This document shows, in pieces, positions 24,845 through 35,246 of a stretch of DNA of 64,000 bases; within the stretch, counting starts at the first letter, position 1; each line of letters starts with the position of its first letter. The DNA lies in the NCBI GenBank assembly GCA_032358255.1, contig JAULBX010000337.1, forward strand, positions 95,910-159,909, written 5' to 3'. The stretch comes from Heterotrichella gracilis (taxonomy: Eukaryota; Sar; Xanthophyceae; Tribonematales; Xanthonemataceae). The notes beneath the pieces were generated by a model that had not been told where the DNA came from, searched no databases, and saw only the letters and a list, made by a program, of their open reading frames with translations. A program made the position numbers and the translations under genes.

Positions 24845-25310
24845 CACTTTTGCAGGCCAATGCGCTGTGCAACGGTTGGCTTCTTGTCCTACAAAGGGCA
24901 TTTGGAGCAATAGTTAGCCCACTGTAAGATGATGTACGAAAGGATTGGTCCCTAAACGGCTGCTAAGATGGGCATAGGCAATGCATACATGCCTATATGC
25001 ATGCATATGCACATGCGGGCAGACCAAACCCATACCAGCTGGAAGGACAACGCTCCCTGTGAAGTGGACTGGGTTTCTGCTGCCAAACGGTCTTGCGCGG
25101 CCTTCTTTGCTGCTTCGTACTGCAACAGGGGCAATACTTGTCAACAGCATGCAAGGAACATCGAGCCCTGGGCCACAGAGGTTCAGCCTGGCGGTTGCTC
25201 GGTGTTTATTAAAAACCGCTGTTTAAACACAAGATTTTTCCCAGTGATTTCCGTGCCTCTTCCTTGTCTTCGGGCCTCAGCTCTATTCTCGTGGGCTTCC
25301 TTCTTAGCAT
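24844..25310 (-). CDS. CDC26: CDC26/APC12, anaphase-promoting complex subunit
   Basis: Predicted protein of 60 aa. CDC26 stabilises the TPR subunit APC6/CDC16 of the anaphase-promoting complex. Exons 25257-25310, 25036-25119 and 24844-24888 give MLRRKPTRIELRPEDKEE, then YEAAKKAAQ and onward, ending TVAQRIGLQK. The MLRRKPTR start and the final RIGL match the family, and the length is typical. Intron 1 (25120-25256) must use a GC donor (GAG|GCACGG) to keep the frame and the expected EDKEEYE junction. The intron before exon 3 has a textbook branch point, CTAAC. The exon that ends CDC26 also begins TTM3. Confidence 0.92.
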
Positions 25311-25914
25311 GGTGTCGAATTGCTATAGCTCAAGATGCTCTTGCATGTGGCCGCTATTGCAACCCTCCAAGCGCATCGGTGCGAACCCGTAACCACCACT
25401 TATCAGCTGCCAGTCAGCTGCTACGTTCTGCGAGGATACTTTCGCTTTTACTAAAAGTTTTAGAGAAACCCAGGTCCTTCCCAGAGCCTGGTCACCAGGC
25501 TGGTGTTGGGCTCCTGCAGGGTGAGCCTGGTCACCAGGCTGGTGTTGGGCTCCTCATGAGTTGCAGACCTACTATTCCGAGTTGAGCAGGGTTGGCATAA
25601 TGACCAATTAAGCGGTTAGCAACGTGGCACCTATAAGTTCCACCACATAAGCTTCAACCCATATCGTGGCTTTGGCAAGGCCTTGCCATCTACCTCCCAC
25701 GCAGACACCTGCATGCCCATGCATGCATAGCCCGCAGTGCTGAGATAGCTAACTTCCTTCTAGATGCTACTGAATGCTGGTCACAACTAGGTTCCTGTTC
25801 CGTCGCTGTAGACGTGGTGTCTCCTTGTTGCCCCACTGTTCAATTGAGGGCAGTCTAGATCTGGAACGGCAGGCGTCATTTTGTAGTGACACCTCGAGTG
25901 GGCGAGTTGCTGCA
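25311..25914. promoter_or_regulatory. Divergent promoter region of CDC26-TTM3 and the adenosyltransferase
   Basis: This 604 bp gap separates the two start codons. It contains a tandem 39 bp repeat (25484-25522 and 25523-25556), each unit holding the near-palindrome AGCCTGGTCACCAGGCT. No other motif is obvious. Confidence 0.5.
25484..25556. repeat. Tandem repeat with internal palindrome
   Basis: Two units of GAGCCTGGTCACCAGGCTGG followed by TGTTGGGCTCCT. The inner 17 bases read almost the same on both strands, which would suit a dimeric DNA-binding protein. Confidence 0.85.
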
Positions 25915-27773
25915 ATGGCCGACACACAGAAGAGGTATGCTATGGTCAAGAAGGCTCCACTGCTTGCCCAAACCTCCACGCCTTGCTTGCAGTGCAACCC
26001 AGAAGCACAGCACAATGCATGCATATGCCTCATACCTAGAATTGCCCAGCACAATGCATACACATCCCTCATTTTCTAGAACTGCCCAGCACCTTGTACG
26101 ATTAGGCCTTGGTTGCATCAACCTCTGGCTCAGTTCAGTGGGACATCTGTGTGCGAATAGGTACAAGGTGTACACCAAGACAGGCGACAAGGGCGAGTCT
26201 AGCCTGTACAACGGGCAGCGCAAGCCGAAGCATGACCCAACCTTCCAAGCCCTGGGAGACGTGGATGAGCTGAACTCTGTCATTGGGGTTGCGCGCGAGT
26301 GCTGCCGCGGGCTGGATGCTTCTCTTGAGGAGCAGGTAAGCGTCGCTGAAGTCTGCACAGGCCAACCACAACAGTACCCTACAACCCTAGACCCTCATCA
26401 AATACAACAGGTGGTGGTCTGTGTAATCAAACGTTTCGCATGCCAGCGTTCTGCAGCATGCATGCCAATGCTATTCCCTGGGCAAGGCGCTGACCCAACC
26501 CGCTGGGGTGTCCACGCCATGAGTGGCTGCACATATGCTCCGGAGTGGATCCATCCATGCCTGCAGCTGGACGAGTTGGCTGTGTAAATCATATAATTTG
26601 TGTGCATGCCAGCGCCCTGTAGCATGCGTGGCAATACTTAACCCTGTGCAAGACACTGCTCTAACATGCTGTGACACCCATGCCATCCCACATGCAAAGG
26701 CTGACAACACACCCCAGCACCTCACCCCATTTTGCGCCCCGGCATGCAGCTTGAAGAGATCCAGTCTCGCCTGCTGGACGTGGGCGCCGCGGTGGCTACA
26801 CCCATAGACACCTCCTCCGATGCCAAGGTGCAGCGCACGCAGTTTTCTGAGGAGCACGTATCCAGCCTGGAGGCATGGATTGACGCCATGGATGAGCACC
26901 TGCCACCCCTGCGCAACTTCATCCTGCCATCAGGTGGGCCATCATGGGGGTAATCATGCCACTGCATTGTGAAGCCCTGCTTGCCTTCTCGGATTTTCGG
27001 GTCCCTTCCTTTCTTGAGGCGTTCTCGTTAAATGTAATTTCTGCATCATCATTGTTTCTGATGCGCTGGCATGATGCCCTGCATGATGGCCCTGGCATGG
27101 GTCACCCCCACCATCACCATGTCTGATGGGTGACGACACAGGTTTATGTCTGTATTTTGCATTATTTCCTGCTTGTTTCTTAATGTAATTAATCTGCCCC
27201 AGGTGGCCAGGGCGCCTCTTTCCTGCACATGGCGCGCTCAATCTGCAGGCGGGCGGAGCGGGCGGTGGTGGTGCTGGTGCATTCCAACAGCACCGATGCA
27301 GTTGTGGGCATCTACCTCAACAGGCTCAGCGACTACCTCTTCACCGCTGCACGCTACGCGGTAAGGCCACGTGCACCAAGCAATTGCCAGGGCTACCCAT
27401 GACGCATGAAGCGTATATACAAACATAAAAGGCATATACAAACAAACAAACAGATAGGCATGTATACTAGGCCGCATGGTGGTGCACTGGAAGTGGCGCG
27501 AGCACTTTGTAAGGGGGGCTATGTGACAATTAAAACTCTTTGCTGTCAGCAGAGTGGGGTCCCATCGTGCCACACACAGATCATGTACGGCTGCCATCGC
27601 GACTAGCTGTCAAGGGTGCTGCATGCAAAGCTGTACCATGCTTGCATACAATCCCAGGCCAATATTGGCGGCTCATGTTGTGACCCACCACAGCCACCAA
27701 CAGCGGTCCATGTGTCGCGCAGGCAAAGCTAGCAAATCAGCCAGAGACAATATGGAAGAAAGCCACCACCTGA
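25915..27773 (+). CDS. MMAB: ATP:cob(I)alamin adenosyltransferase (MMAB/PduO type)
   Basis: Predicted protein of 195 aa that makes adenosylcobalamin, the cofactor of methylmalonyl-CoA mutase. Exons 25915-25934, 26161-26335, 26750-26933, 27203-27360 and 27723-27773 match in phase. Family motifs: [15 protein letters not shown] (ATP-binding N-terminus), [45 protein letters not shown] and [16 protein letters not shown]. The tail [10 protein letters not shown] matches the end of animal MMAB. The protein starts almost directly with the catalytic motif ([15 protein letters not shown]), so this model has no mitochondrial presequence. A stop codon lies in frame just upstream of the ATG. An upstream exon supplying targeting cannot be excluded. 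Confidence 0.93.
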
Positions 27774-28646
27774 ATTGCATATGATGCTGAGTCAAGACAG
27801 GTTGCTGAGTAGGGGTCCAACTTGGTGACAGTCTGATTGGGATTGTGGTGCAGTGAGTGAGCAGAACCATTTGACCCTTTGATGCAGCAAACAGTAACTG
27901 GTGCCGTGATTGCTCCCTTTTAATTCAATGGATGCAAGTCGTGCGTTTCAAGCTCACCATTACGATGGCCGGGGTCCAATTCCGCAGCATATATGTAGTC
28001 AGGATCACACAACAGCTCAGCAAGTCTTAGACAGAGAGAAAGAAACGTATCGCCCCCTCAGCAGATCAGATCAGATTGGCTTAAAAAACAAGGTTACATC
28101 ATACACTAGCATACAGTTGCTACTAGCTTGAGGTTTGCAGCATGATATATTATGAGTGCATACCATATCAAAATAACGAGCAGCTGCTGAACAAGTTGTT
28201 GGTAACAAACGACAATGTGATACAACAAATGCCTTATACAGTGCAGCGATCATCATAAATAACAGCTTCGTAAAGAGATGCTGCTACTCATCATTACTGG
28301 CCGTCACAAAAGAAAGAGGAAAGAAATAAAATGAATGTTGAACGCAGCTTCAAGCTGGATAGAAAGCGGCAAAAGCTGTAAAGCATAGCCACTAGGAAAA
28401 ATTGACATGGAACCGCATTCCTGGGAGAGGTAGCTTGTACTGCCTGCCTCCCCAGCCCATCCCTCCCCACCCTAAGGCTTCCAACGCTGCCTGCTCTCCC
28501 CCGTGCTGCCCACCCCCTGTCAGGAAGGGGTCCCCATCTTATTCAACTCCCATCCAGTGCTCTGAAGCCACTGCAAAGCCTTCTGACCATGATGTCCCAA
28601 CCTCCAATATTCTCCCTTGCACTCAGCTTCGACAGCTGGTGCCGAG
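27774..28646. other. Convergent intergenic region
   Basis: 3' flanks of the adenosyltransferase (+) and CHAT copy A (-). No coding support. From about 28500 it shares decayed similarity with the region near 35130, the edge of the segmental duplication. Confidence 0.45.
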
Positions 28647-31600
28647 CTACAGCTCAAGGTGTGCAAAGGGGAAGCCATAGGTGCAGAACACAGCCCACAC
28701 AGCCGGGCCCTGCTCCCGATACGCCTCCAGGATCGCCCTCCCCGCCTCGGTGGCGGCAACCGCAATGGTCTCCCCCCTGCCCAACGCGCCGTACAGCACC
28801 TGTGCAAAAACAGGAACATAAGAGATTTCACGGGCCGGCAGCGCCACAGCATCCTCGGGGCAACCATCGCACTCATATCAGAATAGAAGGGGATTAATAC
28901 GGGGAGCAGCATCATATGTAGGTTTCCCTGGGCTTTGTTATACTATCTGAGAGGCATAGGCAGGTGCGGCCCACCCTGGGACGCGGCCACCAGAAGAACA
29001 ATTAGATGCGGCAGCGCCATAGCCATTCCCAGCGGCCAACCTCATAAGGGTCAAGTGGCCAAAGGCAGATGACGTTAAAAAGAGGAGCTATTTTTTGTTG
29101 TAATAATAGGTCCAATCACTATCTTATTAACCTTGCAAGTATTAAAGAGTTTTTAAATGATACCCATACTTAAACCAGTTTTCTCAGGATACTGACTACA
29201 GGAATAAAACAGCTTGGAAATAGGTCTGGGTGTTACAAAGCGCACTCACCTGCGCATGGCGAGCAGCCACCCACGCGTCCGCCTCCCACCGGGCCACGCA
29301 GGCGCACGCCGCCCCCGCCGCAAGCAGCTCATACCCCACGCTCTGCAGCCCCTCAGCCATGCTCACCCCTGACCCCGACAAGCACACATGCAGCACCACA
29401 AGGGAGGCGCACAGTCGCAGGGCGCCCAGGGCAGTTGCCGGCAGCCGCTGCCCATCAATGAAGAGCACCGCGCCCTTTTCCTGCTCCACAATGTCCCGCC
29501 CGTGGCAGAAGAATTCAACCACGCCGGCCCCCGGCAGGACGCGCAGCAGGAATTCCACCGTCACCTGCTGCTCCCTTGGATTACCCTCCCTAGGGTTGTG
29601 GCACAGGACGTGCAGCAGGGGCGCCATCCCTTCTGTACGCACCGCTGCAGCAAAGGCAGCTATGCACGCATGGGCATGCTGGCCCGCGGCCAACAATTCC
29701 CTGTCTCCACCAGCCACCTGCTCTCCAGAGTCACTCACTCCCCTATCTGATTTGGAATCACTTCTCCCAGCTGCCACCTGCCCTCCTGTTCCTGGGTCCG
29801 TCTTGTTTTGCCCCTGGCTGGGGCCTTGCTGGGGCTCGTTCCGGGGGTCGATCACCGCCAGGACCTGCCTACCCTCAGTGGTGTTGCATGTGGTGCTGCG
29901 CAGGCAGCTCTCCTTGAGTGTGGCCAAGGAGTGCGCCATGTGAATGCTGTGGCGCTGTATCAGGTAGCGGGAGCCATAGTATAGCGCCTCAAAGGGGACG
30001 CCAGCAAGGGCCTGCAAAAATATGCAGGGTGCATTAATGGCAATATTGCAAACCTAATGTCAAAGACCTAAATCCTAAACCTAAAACCTTCAAAAAGGGC
30101 CTCATTAGACAGGAATGAATTACCAAGCGCGATGTTAGGACCTCTACACGTGGTCCCTAAAAACTGCGTACAGTGTTGAATTTCAGTGGTACAATAGTTG
30201 TGGTTCCCCAGTTATGGTAAAATCAACCATGCACAAAACCAGCAGCGCTGATATCCTGGAACGATGTCTACATCAGCTGTCAGCCTCAATCACCTTGTCA
30301 GGGATGATGATCACCGGGGTGTCTTCAGACCCCTCACTTGGCACCAGCCCCGCCTCCACCAGGGGAGCCCACAGCAGGGCATGCAGCTGCTCCAAAGCCT
30401 CGTGCTGCTCCTCCAGGGTGTAAAACCTTGCTTTGTCATCTTTGTCACCCTGCTGTGTGTGTTGTGCCTGGCTGTCTCCTGTGGGCGTTTTCTTTCTTTC
30501 TTTCTTTGGCCGTACCCGCTCGCACGCCACCTGCAAGGAGGCAGTACGGTAGTACAACCACTATTACGACACTAAAGTCACATGAAAAATTACCACCATC
30601 ATTATGTTGAAAATAAGAGCCATCTTATTTACTACAAATTTGCAGATGGTGATATCTTCTTTGAGTGTCCCACAAAGTGTACAGCAACGGAGCACTCGCA
30701 GCAAACGAGATCTGTCAGGAATCACGCCATTTTGATCAGGAGGCACGAGACAGTGAGGGCAAAGTGCCAGACTCGTCACACCACCTCCACAGCCCCAGGC
30801 AGAGTGATTCGACACAATAGAAACTTTCACACCTGACAACTGGCGTTTCTAGGGAATAGGGATGGGATTCAGGGTGCAAAATGACCGCCAAGCTCGTTGC
30901 CTCACCTCCACAGCTCGAGGCAGCGTAATCGCGTCCAGGGGTTGCTCCTTGCTGTCCCTAGCGAGCGGGAGCGCCCAGTCGCACATCCCCTGCGCGGGCG
31001 CGTCTATCACCACCCCTTGCACATCTTGGCTGCCGCAGCTTGCCACCACCACCACCAGGCCTGGCTCGATGAAGGGCATGGGAAGCTCCTCGTTGGCGGG
31101 GTTGGCCAGGGTGGTGGCGGTGAGGGTGGTGTAGGATACGATGAGGGCATTACGGGGGAGGTGGCGGATGAGGGCGCGCAGGGTAGCGAGGCCATCTGTA
31201 CCCTCCATGGGCAGGCTGGGGCTGGGCTCCTGCAGTAGGGCCAAAAAGGGTTAGGGGCTGAGGCTAGGCTTTTGGGGCAAGGGGCAAGGGCAACGGGTAT
31301 GCTCCTATATACGAGGATAGCGGGCTGTGGGGGGTTGCCACGTTGAGGGGGTGATGTGATGGGTATGTTGGGCATGATGGATTACACAGTTGGGGGATGG
31401 GGACCACACAATGAGAATGAGGACCCTTGAGCAGGGATGACAGTCGCACAGTGCAAGAGATTGCCAGCCCTGGGCCTGGGCATGTTTAGGGACAGCTGAA
31501 TACCCTAGGTGAGGTTCCGCACCTTATCAACACCATTGAATAATGATAATTCATGAAAACTAATAATGAGGAATTCATCACATTGTGCTTATGACCTCAT

Positions 31601-34600
31601 GCACCAATTCCATTTGGTAATTATAAAAAATACCATCCTATGTATGCTGCATACCTCCTCTCCCGGGAAATCCTCCCGGTTGACCTCCCGCAGCCTCTGG
31701 CACAGCGCCTGTGCCCTTGCCAGGTCAGCAGTCAGCATCACCCGCGCCCACTGCTGGGGGCCGCATGGCCCCTGCCACCTTGCCAGGTACTCCACCATGC
31801 ACTGGTAGGCAACCCGGGCAAGCTCCAGAACCTGTGAGCATCCCCACACCAGGTTGAGCCAATTTCTAGGTGGGGGGACGTGGGTGGGTAGGCCCAGGGC
31901 CTCATGGGCTGATGAACTGACCTATCAGGACATCATATCACGCGGGAACAGCTGTCGGTATAAACAGCTAATTACGGTTTGGGTTTTGATTTCAGGTTAA
32001 AAGTTACATGAGGACGACTTACCGACACAAGGAAGGCTCCTATGAACTGCTGTCGATCTGGGCTGTATTGCTGCAATGCATGCACCCCACCTGCCGCCTG
32101 CCGTCGACATCCCTGTCGCCATCCACATTCAGCAGGCGCAGCCCATGCTGCAGCAGCTCCAGAGGGGCCTCTGTCTCCCAGTCGACGGGCCCCGCACGCG
32201 CAGCGCGCAGCAACGCCCACGCCTGGCGAATGGTCCAGTCTGCCTGGCGATCAGGCGGGGCATCCTTCAGCATGGTCCCCCGATGAAACTTCACCTCTGG
32301 GAGAAAATCAGCGTAGAAGCGGTAGTAGTCTTCAGGGTGGGTGGCGCCAGCCTGGCGCGCAGCCTCCACCCCCTGCTGATGGGCGTCTATCTGGGGACAA
32401 GAGGCATACAATGCACGTAAGTTCATCCTCCTATTCCAACCATTGCTGGTTGCGGCCGGAATGGAGGCGGGAATTCATTATTGCCAATCACGTGGTCATT
32501 ACAATTGATGATCTCATTAATCAAAATTGAACACGTGGCGGAGGCTGGCATTCTGTCCATCTGCTTTTTTCTTGATCAACTTTCGTACATGAGATGAGCA
32601 GCATACTTCTTCACTCTATCTACTTGTGAATATTTCAGCTATTATAATTGCAATCACTTGTAGAACCAACGTACGGTACATGCTGTATGACATTTCCAGA
32701 AACTTGTTTGCAAGTTATTATAGACCCACGCTGGTCCCATTAAATCACAGACTTTCAAGCAAGCAGGGTGCGTTTTTAACAGACTTTTGAGCTCAGATTG
32801 GCTCCCTGAATATGACAATCAAATAACAGCATGATAATATTGTATGCAACATACAAACTGGTGAACCTATCTTCCCTAGCCGCACAAACTCTTATTTAAC
32901 GCATATCCATGTTTGGCTTTTATTTACCTGAACAGGATTGTCTGGATACAAGCTAGCCTGCGCCTCTGCCACCCTGTCAGCCCCCAGCACGGAGACAAGT
33001 CGAGGCAACACCTGCTCCGCCATACGCGCAGGCGTGCGCTGGTCCTGCGGCAAGTTCAGCCACTGGGTCCAATTCACCATGGTGCTGTCAAACGCCTGCA
33101 GCCTCTCTCTGCACTGCTTCTGCAAGGCAGCGTCGCCGCTTGAATCAGCCAGTGCCTTGAGCGTCCCCAATGCGAGCAGCATTTCCTCCGAGAGGGCCTG
33201 TAGCTGGCGCTTGTCCAGCAGGTCAGCGTGGAATTTCTCGTAAGTGTCCAGGATTTCGGTGAGGATGATTGTCCTGAGAAGCAAGTCTGGAGGGGGGGGG
33301 GGGGGCGTTGAGAGGAGAATCGCAAGAAGGTCAAGGTGGAGAACGCAGGCGCAGGGTGCCAACAACACGCACAAAGTGGCCCAACATGGGTGCACTGCTT
33401 GAACTTGGTGATGTGCAGGTCAATGGTTTTAGATTTGACTGTGGCTGTGCAATATCGCCGTGTCACTACAGTTTCTTGAGGCAGAACACTTTGCAACCTG
33501 CACGCAAAACACCCTAGGGGAGTACAGCAGGGACCAATGCTTTCAACGGTACCACGCACCAATCACAGTAGACTCCCCAATGCCTGGCAGCACCTCTCTG
33601 GCTCTGTCAAACAGCTGCAGGGCTTCGGTCACCTCCTGGCGCCCGCGGCGCGCTCTGCCACCACATATGTGCACCTGTGCATGCCATAAGAGTGTACAGT
33701 TGGGAGCGTCAAGAACAGGGTGCAGAGCCACTGCCAAGCCCAAACTAACCTGCCACCCTGTGGGCTCCAAACCAACTGGCAAACCACTAGCTCTGCTTTC
33801 GACACCCTTGCAGCCTTTCTTCAGGAGGACTCCTTGAGTGACTCCCAAGTGACTTCAACATATGTGATGTGTATTAAAGTCCCCTTTCTTTCTGTACTGG
33901 TAACGGGCAAGGCGTTTGCACTGGAGTTTCTGGGTGCCCACCTGAGCGTGCCACAACCTTGCACCAGCCGGCACGAGGATAGGGTGCGGGAAGTCAGCCA
34001 CATACTCGGCGTATCTCTGGAGGGCCTCGTCGTATTGGAAGGTGGTCTCAAGGTGGAAAATGTCATCCATGCGTGTCATCTCTGGCCAGTCATTGGCAGA
34101 TTCGATAGCCACAGAGGGTGGCGATGGTCCTTCGCCTAAGGTCTCCTCCTCCGCCATAGTAGGGTGGGAAAGCGAGAAGGTTGCTCTACCTTGGCACGTT
34201 TGAGAGCTACTGTGCAGAGCTACTGTGCAGAGCTACTCGTTTGAGGGCTACTGTGAGACGGGTACTGGCAAGGTTTGATACAAGCGCTATGGTGCTTCTC
34301 CTAGTGACCCGCGTACCTATTTGCTACGGTGCATTGCTATCTTCTAACCCGGCAGCAAGGGTCCTTTTAGAAGTGCATATGACGGAACGGCAACCGAAAG
34401 ACACAGGGAGAGGGCAAGTCCAGGTGCTCCGCGCAATAATGCATGCATATGCCCACCATGCCAGGGTTGGCCACCGTGCCTGTGCTCAAAAGGGTGAAAG
34501 GCAGCGGCAGCGAGAATTAGGGGGCTCTGCCTAGTTACTAGGCTCGCAAGCATAGTTTGCAGCGTAAAACATACGTTTGCTTGTTCCAGGCACAATATGT

Positions 34601-35044
34601 GGGGTTTTCCAGCACCTCAGCAGCTGCAGCCAAGTGCCGGTTCAGTACGAGCATATGCATGCATGTTATATTCACAATTTGCAAGCTGAGAAAGCTGAAA
34701 AAGCTGCTGATTTGAGTACAGAACGTTAAAAACAAACCCAAGAAAGGCGCGCAGGTACTCTGCTGCACCCAGTGCACACCCATGCACCCCAATCGATAAG
34801 CTAAGCCCACAGCACACCTCGTGCTTGCAACTGATACTCTGCAGTTCTTTACCATTACAAAGTTCAGATCTAGCTGTCACCAAAGTATGGTTTTGTGTCC
34901 GCTACCGAACCCTCACAAGCCTAGTATCCCACAAGGCGCATCGTGGGGCGTCCTAAAACCCCCTGAGGTACAAGCGCAAACCCTCATGTTCCAATGCCCC
35001 ACGAGTCACGCTTACATCCGCCGGCTGTGTCCAGCTGACCGCCA
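28500..35044. repeat. Segmental duplication, unit A (CHAT copy A)
   Basis: It contains CHAT gene A and its upstream flank. The same exon order, intron positions and flanking blocks recur in unit B. The far upstream flank 34900-35000 resembles 41330-41410. Edges are approximate. Confidence 0.75.
28647..34157 (-). CDS. Helical/TPR-like protein with C-terminal CHAT protease domain, copy A
   Basis: Predicted protein of 880 aa. Exons: 33942-34157, 33560-33674, 32928-33286, 32091-32390, 31655-31831, 30906-31229, 30294-30530, 29250-30011, 28647-28799; phases agree. The N-terminal two thirds is alpha-helical with TPR-like pieces (ALQRYAEYV, ALQLFDRAREVLPG). The CHAT domain (caspase-clan, named for HetF-associated TPR proteins) spans exons 7-9: IIIPDKV/ALAGVPFEALYYGSRYL, then VEFFCHGRD with His at about residue 746, VLFIDGQ, LVVLHVCLSGSG with Cys at about 786, and AAGAACACVARWEAD. 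Both dyad residues are present, so it is probably an active cysteine protease. Relative to copy B it has a roughly 40-residue Ser/Asp/Gly insert before the catalytic part. Substrate unknown. Confidence 0.82.
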
Positions 35045-35246
35045 CCCAACAACTGTTAGGCTATTACATGTCAGCATTCTTCTTCCCAACAACTGTTAGG
35101 CTATTACATGTCAGCATTATCAGTGTACCCCTGCCAGTCCCAGCAAGGGGTTTTCCTTCTGAACCAACCCCCACCCAATGCTTTGAGGCCAGAGCTCATG
35201 GAGCCCACACATCCACTGTGCTCAGCTACAACAGCCGGTGTCTTGC
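34158..35246. other. Spacer between the two CHAT genes
   Basis: Presumed promoter of copy A and 3' flank of copy B. The part up to about 35040 is similar to the promoter flank of copy B (40700-41410). The junction carries a 34 bp direct repeat. No gene was seen. Confidence 0.5.
35045..35118. repeat. 34 bp direct repeat at the duplication junction
   Basis: CCCAACAACTGTTAGGCTAT followed by TACATGTCAGCATT occurs at 35045-35078 and 35085-35118, a period of 40 bp, exactly where unit A ends and unit B begins. Confidence 0.9.
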
